Assembly: GCA_017545665.1 (NCBI GenBank)
Contig: JAFWKQ010000039.1
Coordinates: forward strand, 1-64,000
DNA from: Atopobiaceae bacterium
GTDB lineage: Bacteria > Actinomycetota > Coriobacteriia > Coriobacteriales > Atopobiaceae
Direction of reading: 5' to 3'
Length of the DNA: 64,000 nt
In this document: positions 42,225 to 51,899 of the stretch, piece after piece
How the letters are laid out: each line of letters starts with the position of its first letter
Position numbering within the stretch: the first letter of the stretch is position 1
Position numbers and translations under genes: made by a program
The notes under the pieces: generated by a model
The model's input: the letters and a program-made list of their open reading frames with translations, nothing else
What the model was told of the DNA's origin: nothing
Databases searched by the model: none

Positions 42225-44069
42225 CTACACGAGCGGCTTCGCCTGATAGAGTCCGGCGTCACAAAAGCCCAAAGAGCGATAGTACTCGCGCGTGCCAACC
42301 GAGCTTATGACGTTAATGGTGACGTAGCCAGCCTCATGCGCAAGGCGACAAGCCTCCTCCACCAATCGTCTTCCCAAACCGGCATGCTGCGCCGCGCCAG
42401 TTTGCGTGGCATGGATGGCGGCGACCCTACCGTACACGTGCACCTCGCGAATCATGGCTTCGGACTTCCGCGGGGCGAGGTCTTCCGCCGCGTCTGGCCC
42501 CGTTGCGTCCACACACGAAGCATGCGCATCGATCGCATCCGCATGGGGCAGCGAGAGGCGCAGAAATCCTGCAATTCTGTTGTCGCTGGTAACCCACTGC
42601 AAAAAGCGCTCTTCGGATACTGTGGTGGTATATTCCACGCAATCCAAGCGCAAGTCCTCCAAAACCACGTCGTCCGTGGCAACCTCGCGCTGGCGAATCT
42701 CCTGCACTTGGACTCCGTTGCGCGCGAGGTGCGCCTCCACCATTTGCCTGAGGTTCGTCTTCTTGTTACCGGCCACGATGTCGGTTGTGGATATGTCACG
42801 AATCATACGCGAGATGCGCGTGTATGGCGGGGTTGCCAGGGCATCTGCCGCCAGCAAATCCGTGAGCTCGTCCTCCTCGTAGGGGTGCCACTCCCCCACC
42901 GCATAGCGCTCTCCCAAGTGCGAGCTCTCCACCAAACAACAGGGATAGAGCTTAACCTCGTCGGGCAGGAAGCGCTCGTCCGTAACGAGCCGCAGGTAGT
43001 CGGCCGCATCTGCCTCGGGCGTGGCGCCCAGCAGGTTTGCCATGAAGTGGATCTGGATCTTGAAGCCAGCCAGACGAAGCGCGCGAAAGGCTCCCTCAAT
43101 CTGCGCAAGCGACACGTTGCGATGGTTAGCCGCAAGGATGCGCTCGTCCAGGCTCTGAATGCCCATTTGAACCTTAGTGCACCCAAGACGCCGCATGTAG
43201 CGCGCAGTCGTGGGAGTTATGAGGTCGGGACGAGTCTCTATGGTAAGGCCAACCACGCGGTGCTTGGCCTTCTCGTTTACCGCATGCTCGCACAGCAGCT
43301 CGTCCATGGTGGCCTGCTGCCACGCGCTCACCGCTTGCCAGCCCGAGCCCGCATTGATTGCGGCAATCGCCTGATTGTACGTGCACGTGCCCTTGTTGAC
43401 CTCTTGCTGGAGCGATTCGGTTCGACGCGCCAGCTCGTCGGTGTTATAGGTAAGCCCTGCGGCACGATATTGGCGATCGCGCTCCTCTGGCGACGCAACG
43501 ATGCCAAACTCGTTTGCCGCACGAAACATCTCGCGCACGAACCAAATCTGATACGCCTCGGGATAGTCGTTCCACGTGCCGCCCAATACGATGAGCTCGA
43601 TCTTGTCGGTAACGTGACCCATTTGGCTAAGCGCCACCAACCGCGAGCGCACCTGCAAATATGGGTCGAAGTAGTTGCGCTCAGCCCGTTGACAGGCTGG
43701 CTCATTGGCCAAGTAGCTCTTTGGCATGCGGATGTCGTTTGGGCAGTACAGACAGTCGCTGGAGCATGGCCACGGCTTCGTGATAACGGTTATGGTTGCC
43801 ACGCCCGACGCCGTGCGACGCGGCTTCATCCTGAGCAACTGGACGAGCGCGCGCTCGGTGCCATCGTCGATACCCCACGACTCCCAACGGTCGGGTTCGC
43901 TTTCCTTAACGCGCAGGTAAAACGGCAGCAAGCGTCGCTTGGCAACGCGCCGCATCGCATCGTGGGAGGCACGGTTATGCCGACGCACCAGCTTGTCGAG
44001 CCATGCGGCATCCAGCGTGCGATCGCCCGCCTTTATGGCGGCGACTATTTCCAGAAGAGCCTTTTCCAT
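42225..44069 (-). CDS. Elp3-family tRNA uridine(34) modification radical SAM/acetyltransferase
   Basis: 614-residue Elp3 homologue. The radical SAM cluster is at about residues 101-108 (CSSDCLYCPNDI), with SQMGHVTDKIELIVLGGTW and the later TIETRPDLITP in the TIM-barrel part. The C-terminal acetyltransferase domain has GLGRRLVEEACRLAHEAGY. Elp3 makes the carboxymethyl (cm5) group on wobble uridine. No Shine-Dalgarno sequence is visible. TATACT ends 7 nt before the ATG, so the mRNA may be leaderless. A methyltransferase gene is divergent across 130 bp. Confidence 0.93.
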   Translation of the reverse strand: MEKALLEIVAAIKAGDRTLDAAWLDKLVRRHNRASHDAMRRVAKRRLLPFYLRVKESEPDRWESWGIDDGTERALVQLLRMKPRRTASGVATITVITKPWPCSSDCLYCPNDIRMPKSYLANEPACQRAERNYFDPYLQVRSRLVALSQMGHVTDKIELIVLGGTWNDYPEAYQIWFVREMFRAANEFGIVASPEERDRQYRAAGLTYNTDELARRTESLQQEVNKGTCTYNQAIAAINAGSGWQAVSAWQQATMDELLCEHAVNEKAKHRVVGLTIETRPDLITPTTARYMRRLGCTKVQMGIQSLDERILAANHRNVSLAQIEGAFRALRLAGFKIQIHFMANLLGATPEADAADYLRLVTDERFLPDEVKLYPCCLVESSHLGERYAVGEWHPYEEDELTDLLAADALATPPYTRISRMIRDISTTDIVAGNKKTNLRQMVEAHLARNGVQVQEIRQREVATDDVVLEDLRLDCVEYTTTVSEERFLQWVTSDNRIAGFLRLSLPHADAIDAHASCVDATGPDAAEDLAPRKSEAMIREVHVYGRVAAIHATQTGAAQHAGLGRRLVEEACRLAHEAGYVTINVISSVGTREYYRSLGFCDAGLYQAKPLV

Positions 44070-44199
44070 GCATCACAGTATAAAACAGCTTGCCTTTGCC
44101 TGCTGCAACGGCGTAGGGCTTATGGCCATGCGAGCCAGCTTCGAGCAATAGCCGCCAGCGGCCTGACCGACCTTGGGAGCCATCTGATAGAATCACAAC

Positions 44200-44994
44200 A
44201 TGGACCTGCAAACCGCCCGTCGGCTCAACGACTTGAATACTGCCTTCTACGCCCACGCATACGCGTCGTTTGACGCCACGCGCCAGGCCCCATGGCCAGG
44301 CTGGGAGCGCGTGCACGACGCCATGCGCACGCAAGGCATGCCGGAGGGCGAACGCGAGCTTCGCGTGCTCGACCTCGCCTGCGGCAACCTGCGCTTCGCG
44401 CGTTTTTTGGCAGACCGCTACCCACGCCTGCGCGTATGGGGCGTCGACAACTGCGCGCCTCTCGCGCTCGCAAGCGTGCCACACAACTCCTGCGACGTTA
44501 GCGTACAAGACCTCGACATCACGGGCGCGTTGTTTGACAACCGCGACCTCGCGAGCGAAATCGAGGCGCCGCCGTGCGACCTGAGCGTCTGCTTTGGCTT
44601 TTTGCATCACGTGGCGATGCCCTGTCATCGCCTCCAGGTGGTTCGGGCGCTCGTGCGGCACACATGTCCGGGCGGTTTGGTTGCCGTGAGCCTGTGGCAG
44701 TTGGAAAAGAGCCCGCGCATCCTCGCGAAGGCCCAGCCGCTCGACGATCCCGGCGACTACCTGCTGGGTTGGCAAAACGACCCAGGCGCCCAGCGCTATT
44801 GTCACAGTTTTAGCGAGGACGAGGTGGACGAGCTTGCCAAGGCGAGCAGCCATGCCACCGAAATAGCCCGTTACTCCGCCGATGGCAAAAGCGGCGACCT
44901 CAACCGTTACCTTGTGCTACAAGTTCATACGGACGCCCAGCCTCATTGCAGGACAACCCAGCTGGACCCGGTCCCATTCGCACGCAAACCCTAA
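44200..44994 (+). CDS. SAM-dependent methyltransferase, Trm9-like
   Basis: 264-residue class I methyltransferase. Motif I is [15 protein letters not shown] and the acidic motif II region is [31 protein letters not shown], then [16 protein letters not shown], and later [10 protein letters not shown] and [14 protein letters not shown], recall the layout of Trm9/ALKBH8 methyltransferases that convert cm5U to mcm5U in tRNA. Divergent pairing with Elp3, which makes cm5U, supports this reading. TAGAAT lies 6 nt before the ATG with no ribosome site, again suggesting a leaderless mRNA. Its stop overlaps the stop of the convergent ABC ATPase. Confidence 0.75.
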   Translation: MDLQTARRLNDLNTAFYAHAYASFDATRQAPWPGWERVHDAMRTQGMPEGERELRVLDLACGNLRFARFLADRYPRLRVWGVDNCAPLALASVPHNSCDVSVQDLDITGALFDNRDLASEIEAPPCDLSVCFGFLHHVAMPCHRLQVVRALVRHTCPGGLVAVSLWQLEKSPRILAKAQPLDDPGDYLLGWQNDPGAQRYCHSFSEDEVDELAKASSHATEIARYSADGKSGDLNRYLVLQVHTDAQPHCRTTQLDPVPFARKP

Positions 44995-46094
44995 CGCAGG
45001 CGGAACTGCATGATACCAGGCTCTATCTCCGTTATTTCGCGCGTATGGCCTCGTATCATCGCATACGAAAGCTCATCTCGGTACTCGGGACTCAACGGAT
45101 CGCCACCATCCAGCAGCTTGCGGAAATCCACCCTCAGCACTACGTCCACGCCGCCTTCACCAGAAAAGAGCTCCACGTGAAGATCGGGATCCTCCACGCC
45201 TCTCTTGCGAGCTTCCTCCACCAAGAGGTTGACTACGAGCTCTTCCACCAGCAACTCGCAGGAGTTTGCCGTACGAATGCCCATAAACAGATGCGCACAG
45301 TACGTGTCGAGCGACGCCATCATGCCAGGCATGTCGAATGCCAGGGAGTTGATATGGTACTCCCAGCCACGCACGCGGAATATGAAGTCGTGCGTCTCTG
45401 GCCTCTGGGGATTCTCGAAAATCTGCCTCGGCGTGCCTTCCTCCCAAATGACCCCCCGATCCATATAGAGCACGCGCGAGGAGGCCTTGCGGGCAAAGCT
45501 CATCTCATGCGTAACCACGAGCATGGTGTGCCCACGCTCGGCAAGGTCGCGCATTACAGAGAGGACTTCCGACACCATGGTGGGATCAAGCGCCGACGTG
45601 GGCTCGTCAAACAGCAGTATTTGGGGATCCATGGTAAGGCTACGCGCAATGGCCGCGCGCTGCCTCTGCCCGCCGCTCAGATCGCGCGGCCACGCATTGG
45701 CCTTGTCTTTGAGGCCAACAAGGTCAAGCAGCTCCAGAGCGCGCTCCTTGGCCTCCTGTTGACTCTTGCCCAAGAGGTCCATGGGACCCATCATGAGGTT
45801 CTCAACCACGCGACGGTGATCAAAGAGGTTGTAGCTTTGAAAAACCATGCCCATCTTGCGACGCATGGCCGGTAGGTCGGTGGACGGATCGCACATGTCA
45901 ATGCCGTCAACCATAATGTGTCCCGACGTGGGCGTCTCCAAGCGATTTATGCAGCGCAACAACGTGGACTTACCCGTGCCGGAGGGGCCGATTATGGATA
46001 TTACCTCGCCCGCATCTATGGTGGCGTTGATGTCCTCAAGGGGCACGACGTCTTTGAATTCCTTGCGAAGGTGCTGTATCTCAATAAGGCTCAT
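44991..46094 (-). CDS. polar amino acid ABC transporter ATPase with C-terminal extension (system 3)
   Basis: 367-residue paralogue of the ATPases at 2959 and 16057, more diverged. Walker A is GPSGTGKST, signature [17 protein letters not shown], and Walker [14 protein letters not shown]. The extra C-terminal domain is kept ([31 protein letters not shown]). ATG 46094 overlaps the permease stop by four bases (ATGA). Its own stop codon overlaps that of the convergent methyltransferase gene. Confidence 0.9.
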   Translation of the reverse strand: MSLIEIQHLRKEFKDVVPLEDINATIDAGEVISIIGPSGTGKSTLLRCINRLETPTSGHIMVDGIDMCDPSTDLPAMRRKMGMVFQSYNLFDHRRVVENLMMGPMDLLGKSQQEAKERALELLDLVGLKDKANAWPRDLSGGQRQRAAIARSLTMDPQILLFDEPTSALDPTMVSEVLSVMRDLAERGHTMLVVTHEMSFARKASSRVLYMDRGVIWEEGTPRQIFENPQRPETHDFIFRVRGWEYHINSLAFDMPGMMASLDTYCAHLFMGIRTANSCELLVEELVVNLLVEEARKRGVEDPDLHVELFSGEGGVDVVLRVDFRKLLDGGDPLSPEYRDELSYAMIRGHTREITEIEPGIMQFRLR

Positions 46095-47653
46095 TGCGGC
46101 TCCTCCCCCACCTCGCGTCTGCGCGCACGCTCTAAAAGACGCGTGCCGAACTTGTTTAGGACCACGCCCAGCAGACGACAGATCACGAAATACATAAGGG
46201 CGGTAACTACGAGCGGGAAGAACGCATCCATCGTGCGGGCGCGAATGAAGTCGGTCGCTCGCGTGAGGTCTTGCACCGCAATATAGCCAACGACGGCGGT
46301 TTCCTTGACGACGGTCACATACATGCCAACAAGCCGCGGCCTGGTTTTTGCTACGGCCTGCGGAAAGAGGATTCTGGAATACACCTGGCCTGGCGTATAG
46401 CCCATGGCTATGGCCCCTTCCTCCTGGCTCTTGTCGATTCCGTCTATTGCGTCCCACAAAACGCCGCTCGCCCTTCCCGCAAACACCAGAACGAATGCAA
46501 TGATGGCGACCAGCTCGCCTGCTATGTCTATGGCGCCAAACAGCACGTAGTACAGCAGCATTATGACAACCACAATCGGAAGGCCACTCATAAGAGATTG
46601 AAAAAGGCCAATGGGCCGGGAGAGCCACTTTCCGCGGCGATAGCGCATCCTCACGAGCCAGAGCGCAAGGGGCGTCCCCACCACTGCCGTAACGATGGAG
46701 ATAGTTGCCGTAACCCCCAAACCGTCCAAGATGACCTTCCAGCGACTTTCGTCCATAAAGGTCCGTCTGAAGGAGCGCGCTATACCGCCAGCAAGGTCAA
46801 TGCCCTTTGGCTTGTTGCTTGCGCGCGTAACCAAAACGATGTTGCCGCTATAGTCTGGTATTGTCATATCAAAGCGTTGCTGGCGCTCGGGGGTCACCGT
46901 AATGTTGCCGATGCCCACGTCCGCCTTGCCGCTTTCTACGTCGCTCAGCACACTCATGAAGGGCGCGTTGTAGAACGTTGCCGTATAGCCAAGTTCGTGT
47001 GCAACCGTTTGTACGATTTCGACCTCATAGCCCACCACGGCGTTGTTGTCCTGCACGTACGCCATAGGCGCTATGGTTGCGCATGCGACGCGCAGAATGC
47101 CGTTGGGGCTGTTCTTTTCCGCTGGCGGCATGGCCTTTGTTTCGTCAGACGCAACCAACCACTTTGCGCGAAGCGTATCCATGGTGCCATCGAGGCTAAG
47201 TTCCAGCAGGCGCTCATTGAACTTAGCGGTAAGGGGACTGTTCTTATGCAAAGCAATGCCCACTTCCTCTTCTCCCAGATCACTGGACATCAGCGCCATA
47301 TCGCTGCGGCCTGCCACCGCCATGTTTGCTACCGCCTTACCTTCCACGAAGGCGTCTATCTCTTGTTTCTGCAAGGCCTCCACCATTTCGTCCACGCTTG
47401 CATAGGGGCGAATGTTCTCGGGAGATACCTCGGGCAGCTCTTTGGTCGCGATGTTCGCATATATCGAGCCGGCAATGGTGCCCACGCGCTTGCCCGCGAG
47501 CTCCTTGAGCTCTGTGTACACTGGCGCTGCATCGCCCGCTCCGCTTCGCGCGAACACAAGAGCAAAAACGACGACCAACATGCCAGCAAAGACGAGGATA
47601 ACGCCAACGCGCCAAAACGTTGCAAATCGAGCTTTGCTCTGAAGGCGCTTCAT
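46091..47653 (-). CDS. amino acid ABC transporter fused substrate-binding/permease protein (system 3)
   Basis: 520 residues with the same reversed-lobe plan as systems 1 and 2. A signal/anchor helix precedes the second binding lobe ([13 protein letters not shown] to MDTLRAKW). The first lobe ([16 protein letters not shown] to [12 protein letters not shown]) and a permease domain with the [21 protein letters not shown] loop follow. The start at ATG 47653 follows AGAGAGGATTCC; twenty more codons upstream lack a clear site. It is more distant from the other two, so the substrate probably differs. Confidence 0.87.
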   Translation of the reverse strand: MKRLQSKARFATFWRVGVILVFAGMLVVVFALVFARSGAGDAAPVYTELKELAGKRVGTIAGSIYANIATKELPEVSPENIRPYASVDEMVEALQKQEIDAFVEGKAVANMAVAGRSDMALMSSDLGEEEVGIALHKNSPLTAKFNERLLELSLDGTMDTLRAKWLVASDETKAMPPAEKNSPNGILRVACATIAPMAYVQDNNAVVGYEVEIVQTVAHELGYTATFYNAPFMSVLSDVESGKADVGIGNITVTPERQQRFDMTIPDYSGNIVLVTRASNKPKGIDLAGGIARSFRRTFMDESRWKVILDGLGVTATISIVTAVVGTPLALWLVRMRYRRGKWLSRPIGLFQSLMSGLPIVVVIMLLYYVLFGAIDIAGELVAIIAFVLVFAGRASGVLWDAIDGIDKSQEEGAIAMGYTPGQVYSRILFPQAVAKTRPRLVGMYVTVVKETAVVGYIAVQDLTRATDFIRARTMDAFFPLVVTALMYFVICRLLGVVLNKFGTRLLERARRREVGEEPQ

Positions 47654-47846
47654 CCGAATGGAATCCTCTCTCTTCTTCCGCGTGACGCATCCTGTATTAT
47701 CACATAGTTGCAAGATTGTACGGGCTTGCTTTGCTCCCCAATCGAGGAGCCTTGTCTTCTCGTAGCCAGCAAGGGACGGCTGGACCTGAGGGACATGGCT
47801 GGGCAGGACTTGGTGGCTGCGCCTGAGCAGGCTCGGGACTGCCGCC

Positions 47847-48509
47847 CTAGCTTAAACCCAGCAGGCCCACCGCCATAAGCACGCCCTCCACCACAAGCAA
47901 GCCACCGCACACCTTGTTTATGATGTCGTAGTTCCGCCTTATCCACGCAAAGGCCGATTCCAGCTGGTTGATAAGTACTGCCGAAAGGACGAATGGCAGC
48001 CCGAGCCCAGCCGAGTAGCACAGCAACAGGCCAACGCCCCTTAGCGCGTTGGCCGACGACGCGGCCAGGCCAAGCGCCGACGCCAAGAACGTCCCCACGC
48101 AAGGTGACCATCCAACGGCAAACACCAGGCCAAACAACACGCAGCCCCAAAACCCGTGCGTGGAGGAACGTGGGCCCGCACGCCATGTTCGATTGAGAAA
48201 TCCAATGCGAAAGACGCCCAGGTAGTTGAGGCCAAGCACCACCATAATGGCCCCGCACACCACGTTGACCGTCTGTCGATGACGCACGAGCACCGACCCA
48301 ACGGCACCAGCGCCCGCACCCAAAATCGCAAAGAGCACCGAGAAGCCCAGCACAAAGCCCAAGGCGCAGATCACGGTGTGACGAAGGTCGGAGGTCTTCT
48401 CCACGCCTGTGCCGCCGGCAAAGAACGCCAAGTACACCGGCAACAGCGGCAGCAGGCATGGCGACACAAACGTGACGACACCCTCTAAAAACGTGAGCAA
48501 GTAGTCCAT
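47847..48509 (-). CDS. ccdA: cytochrome c biogenesis protein CcdA family
   Basis: 220-residue membrane protein with six predicted helices. The family hallmark FVSPCLLPLLPVYLAFFAGG contains the first redox cysteine, and FAVGWSPCVGTFLASALG contains the second. It passes electrons from cytoplasmic thioredoxin to an extracytoplasmic thioredoxin-like protein, encoded 18 bp upstream. ATG 48509 follows GGAAGGGCGC; a TTG four codons earlier is an alternative. Confidence 0.93.
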   Translation of the reverse strand: MDYLLTFLEGVVTFVSPCLLPLLPVYLAFFAGGTGVEKTSDLRHTVICALGFVLGFSVLFAILGAGAGAVGSVLVRHRQTVNVVCGAIMVVLGLNYLGVFRIGFLNRTWRAGPRSSTHGFWGCVLFGLVFAVGWSPCVGTFLASALGLAASSANALRGVGLLLCYSAGLGLPFVLSAVLINQLESAFAWIRRNYDIINKVCGGLLVVEGVLMAVGLLGLS

Positions 48510-48527
48510 GCGCCCTTCCAATCCGCG

Positions 48528-49148
48528 CTATCCCTCGTGGGTGAGCGTATACAGCGCGTTGCGCATGCGCTGCAGGTCTATGGCACCTGCCGAGGCGCCC
48601 TGAATCTCTCCGTTTGCGGCCACGACCACCGTGGTGGGCAAAGAGCGGGCGCCAAAGTTGCTGGACGCCTCCAAGTCGTTGTCGTAGTAGGCGGGAAACT
48701 CCTCAAACCCGTTTTGCGCCAGCCAGTCCTGCGCTTTTTGGACCGTCTCTCCCTTGCTGCCAGGCGCATCCACAAACGCAAAGCTCACGCTGTCGCCGTA
48801 TTCGGAAAGGAGCGTTTTGTAGTCGGGAAACTCCTGCACGCAGTAGGGACACCACGTCGCCCAAAAGTTGATGACCAACGGCTTTCCGTTGGCTATCTCC
48901 GAAAGCTTTTTTGCCTCCCCATCGGCGGTATACACGGTGGCGTCGTAGTCGCCAAGCTGTGGGGCGGCCTTGTTGGCGCTCGACGAGGAGGCGACGGTAG
49001 ATGCGGAGACCGAGCTCGACACGGAGCTGGAGCTGGCGGACGACCTTTGACCTGATAAAACCACGTATGCCGCACCAGCGCCCACCAACACCAATACCAG
49101 TGCGACGGCCGCAATAATCGCGCCACGCTTGTTGCCGTTGTTGCTCAT
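48528..49148 (-). CDS. TlpA/ResA-like extracytoplasmic thioredoxin
   Basis: 206 residues. The N-terminal membrane anchor is IIAAVALVLVLVGAGAAYVVL. A serine-rich linker and a redoxin domain follow, with the CxxC active site in INFWATWCPYCVQEF and the cis-Pro region SLPTTVVVAANG. It would be kept reduced by CcdA, whose gene follows. The target could be extracellular protein disulfides or methionine sulfoxide reductases; neither is in the window. GGGGAGGGACC precedes ATG 49148. Confidence 0.92.
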   Translation of the reverse strand: MSNNGNKRGAIIAAVALVLVLVGAGAAYVVLSGQRSSASSSSVSSSVSASTVASSSSANKAAPQLGDYDATVYTADGEAKKLSEIANGKPLVINFWATWCPYCVQEFPDYKTLLSEYGDSVSFAFVDAPGSKGETVQKAQDWLAQNGFEEFPAYYDNDLEASSNFGARSLPTTVVVAANGEIQGASAGAIDLQRMRNALYTLTHEG

Positions 49149-49338
49149 GGTCCCTCCCCGCATCTCTTTTATACGTCTCCATTATACGTGAGGTGCTATT
49201 TGCCGCGCTGATGCGTATGCGGAGGAGCACGCAACTGGTCGTGTCTATGAACGGTAAATATATGGTACGCCCCACGCGTTTTTGGGTACATTAGTGGTGG
49301 TACCCTCGATAGACTGGCGCCGGACGGAAGGAATGCCC

Positions 49339-50868
49339 ATGCGCTGCCCATCCTGCGGACGAGAGAACAGCGATCTGGCCACGCGCTGCGCTTCATGCGG
49401 TGCCGTCCTTTCGGACGAGCCGCCCACAAGCGCAGCCAGTCCCTCCGCTCAGCCTCCCGCAAGCAACGACGCCCCAACCGCGAACGACGAAGCTCAGTCA
49501 TCTGCGGCCGATACCGAGCGGCTGCATCATCCCGCCTCGCCTGGCGGCACGGCAGAGCAGCCCCAACCGGCCGTCGTTGCTCCCAGCTCCTCCGCCGACG
49601 ACGACCCCAACCTCCGCGAAGTCGCCGGTACCGCGGGCAAGTACGTTGCTTCCAAACGCCAGAGCATTGGCACGTTTTTGTCCAACCACCAGCGGGGGCT
49701 CGGCATAGGCCTTGCGATTGGCGTTATTGCCGTACTGGGCATTGTGTGGTTCGCCCTCAACATGTTGGACGCTCCCACCTACCAAAAGATTGAGCAGGAT
49801 TTGGCCAGCCGTCTTCCCACGCTCGACTATGCAGGCGGCACATACGGCCCCGACCTGCAGATTCCCTTGTCAAACGTGGCCGTAACCGAACGGTCTGCCA
49901 CAAAGACACCGGAGGGAATGGAGGCCGGCGAGGGTATTGGCTCGGCCGCATACGGCGTGGAAGCAGAAGCCACATACGACGACGGCGTAATACGAGCGGT
50001 TCACGACGTTGGTACCACCTACGTGCGCAACAACGGCGAATGGGCAATGATGGGCGAGCTCGTGGAGCGGGGCTTGTCTTACACCGCTCGTTCCGGCGTG
50101 GACGAGAAGAAGGTGCTGGACAACGCGAGTACCATCCTGGAAGCTGCCAGCGCAAGCGGCGGTACCTCCCTGGCCGACATCTATTCCGACGGCTCCTTCT
50201 CTGTAGTGGGCAACGTGTTTAAGGAGGCCGCCGACAAAAACACGGCCACCAACGACGTAACCCTGCACTGCAAGAAGGAGGGCGGCTTCTATGCCTACGA
50301 GGGCAACGTAATCGCGCACTTTGCCTTTGAGTCGGGCGCTTGGACGCTGCGTAGTGCCGAGGCCAGCGAGCAAGCGACGACGCGCACCTTCAGCCCGCTG
50401 GTTGGCACCTGGCAGGGCGAGCTCTCCTCCACAACCAGCAACGGCGCCACCTGCTACGGAGCGCGCGACAAGGCCTTCCAGATAACCATCGAAACCGTGG
50501 GCGATCCCACGGGCGGGCGAGGCCAAGTGCAAGGAACCGTTACGACGCTGGCGCACTATCACAAAAAGCTCGAGAAGAGCGCAGACAATAACTCTGGTGA
50601 TACCATGTTGGAGCGCGTGAGCTTTACCGGCACCATTTGGGCAGAGCGTGACGAGGGCATGGGATCCAACCTCACCGTTGAGTGCAAAACCACTGGAAAC
50701 GCCCAAGGCGACGTTGAGTTTACCTTGGTGTTTGGCACCGACGAAGACCCTTCCGCCGTGCTTGCGCGCGTTACCAGCACGCATTCGTACGACGAGCCCA
50801 TCCTCATGTTCGTGCCACACCAAACGACCGTCAAGTTTATCGACACCTATACGCTGTCGCGCTCATAG
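49339..50868 (+). CDS. zinc-ribbon membrane-anchored protein of unknown function
   Basis: 509 residues. A zinc ribbon (MRCPSCGRENSDLATRCASCG) is followed by a Ser/Ala/Pro-rich linker and one membrane helix (GLGIGLAIGVIAVLGIVWFAL). A large extracellular region of about 360 residues follows, with WTLRSAEASEQATTRTFSPL and other beta-rich segments. No enzyme motif is recognised. ATG 49339 is preferred because GGAAGGA lies six bases ahead of it. It precedes the trigger-factor-like gene by 36 bp, so the two may be co-transcribed. Confidence 0.75.
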   Translation: MRCPSCGRENSDLATRCASCGAVLSDEPPTSAASPSAQPPASNDAPTANDEAQSSAADTERLHHPASPGGTAEQPQPAVVAPSSSADDDPNLREVAGTAGKYVASKRQSIGTFLSNHQRGLGIGLAIGVIAVLGIVWFALNMLDAPTYQKIEQDLASRLPTLDYAGGTYGPDLQIPLSNVAVTERSATKTPEGMEAGEGIGSAAYGVEAEATYDDGVIRAVHDVGTTYVRNNGEWAMMGELVERGLSYTARSGVDEKKVLDNASTILEAASASGGTSLADIYSDGSFSVVGNVFKEAADKNTATNDVTLHCKKEGGFYAYEGNVIAHFAFESGAWTLRSAEASEQATTRTFSPLVGTWQGELSSTTSNGATCYGARDKAFQITIETVGDPTGGRGQVQGTVTTLAHYHKKLEKSADNNSGDTMLERVSFTGTIWAERDEGMGSNLTVECKTTGNAQGDVEFTLVFGTDEDPSAVLARVTSTHSYDEPILMFVPHQTTVKFIDTYTLSRS

Positions 50869-50904
50869 GTCGCGCGACAGCTCATACAAGATAAGGAGAA
50901 GACC

Positions 50905-51660
50905 ATGGAACTCATAAAGCCAGAACCACTCGTAATCGGGGGACGCGCGCACTATACGCTTTCTTCCTACGAGCCCGTTACCGTAACGGTACCGGTTCAC
51001 GACCTCACGAATGAGGACGTAGAGGAGTCCGTCCGCGCAGCCATTGCCCAGATGGGCGGAGGCCCCGAGCGCCTAAACGACGACGCGTGGATCCGAGACC
51101 ACTTTGACGGCCTGCATGGCGCCGCGGAGCTGCGCTCCATAATGCGAGAGGAGCTTGAGGCCGCAAACCAGGACGTGACGGAGCGACAGAAGGCCGCTGC
51201 CTGCGCCAACGAGCTGGCCAAGCGTTTGGAGCAGCGCGTATCGCGCGAGTCCATTGCGGAGGCGCGACGTGCCATAGAGGAGAACTTCACCATGATGCTG
51301 TCGCAGCAGGGCCTTTCGCTGGACCTGTTCCTTGCCCAATCCGGTATGCGTAAGGCAGACGTCGACACGATGTTTGACGAGCAGGCTCGCGAGTCAGCGC
51401 GCCAACAGGCGGCCGTGAGCGCCTGGGCCGACAAGAAGGGCGTCACCGTAACGGACGACGAGATTCCGCAAATGCTGGGCCTTCCGCCCGAGGAGACCGA
51501 GCAGTTTATACAGAATGCCACGGCTAGCGGTCAGCTCGAGCAGTTGCGCAAGAGCTTGGCAGACACCAAGGCGCTGCGCATGATTGTGGACGAGTGCTCG
51601 TGCACCTACGCCCACGACGGGGCAAGCGGCAATGAGCCGCCGCACCTCAAGCTGGTGTAA
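50905..51660 (+). CDS. trigger factor C-terminal-like chaperone protein
   Basis: 251 residues, mostly helical. The arrangement of a short beta N-terminus, then EEVLR-like helices (AANELAKRLEQRVSRESI, NFTMMLSQQGLSLDLFLAQSGM) and EQARESARQQAAVSAWADKK resembles the ribosome-binding-free C-terminal part of trigger factor. No peptidyl-prolyl isomerase domain is present. ATAAGGAGAAGACC precedes ATG 50905. It could be a chaperone for the membrane-anchored protein encoded upstream; this is inferred only from adjacency. Confidence 0.6.
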   Translation: MELIKPEPLVIGGRAHYTLSSYEPVTVTVPVHDLTNEDVEESVRAAIAQMGGGPERLNDDAWIRDHFDGLHGAAELRSIMREELEAANQDVTERQKAAACANELAKRLEQRVSRESIAEARRAIEENFTMMLSQQGLSLDLFLAQSGMRKADVDTMFDEQARESARQQAAVSAWADKKGVTVTDDEIPQMLGLPPEETEQFIQNATASGQLEQLRKSLADTKALRMIVDECSCTYAHDGASGNEPPHLKLV

Positions 51661-51675
51661 CGTCGCGCCCCCTGC

Positions 51676-51834
51676 GAAAAGCTGACAAGGTGACAGGTCA
51701 CTTGTCAGCTTTTCGCGAAAGAAAGCTGACAAGGGGACAGGTCACTTGTCAGCTTTTCGTCATGACAAGGGGACAGGTCACTTGTCAGCTTTTCGTCATG
51801 ACAAGGGGACAGGTCACTTGTCAGCTTTTCGCTA
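51676..51834. repeat. GACAAGGGGACAGGTCACTTGTC array, copies 7-10
   Basis: Four palindromes in tandem start near 51679, 51724, 51764 and 51801. The first is a variant (GACAAGGTGACAGG). The last three are linked by TTTTCGTCATGACAAGG, so the unit is about 37 bp. Flanks GCGAAAAGCTG and CAGCTTTTCGC extend the stem in some copies. The array fills the gap after the trigger-factor-like gene. Confidence 0.88.
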
Positions 51835-51840
51835 AAGAAG

Positions 51841-51872
51841 GCGCCCCGATGCCGAGCCGGTCATCGGGGCGC
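51841..51872. terminator. bidirectional terminator hairpin
   Basis: GCGCCCCGAT (51841-51850) pairs with ATCGGGGCGC (51863-51872), followed by CTCCCTTTT. It lies between the converging trigger-factor-like and L31 genes. Confidence 0.65.
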
Positions 51873-51899
51873 TCCCTTTTCCTGCTTTTGTTATACCGA

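Noticed and set aside
42168-44273. 701-codon plus-strand frame opposite Elp3
   Set aside because: Antisense shadow; the minus strand carries the radical SAM and acetyltransferase motifs.
46271-47707. 478-codon plus-strand frame opposite ABC system 3
   Set aside because: Antisense shadow; the binding-lobe and permease motifs lie on the minus strand.
47650-48459. 269-codon minus-strand frame within ccdA
   Set aside because: It is an alternative frame over CcdA, whose SPCLLP and GWSPC motifs are in the other frame.
51676-51834. CRISPR array at the tandem palindromes
   Set aside because: The repeated unit has no unique spacers; copies are linked by the same few bases, and no cas genes are present.
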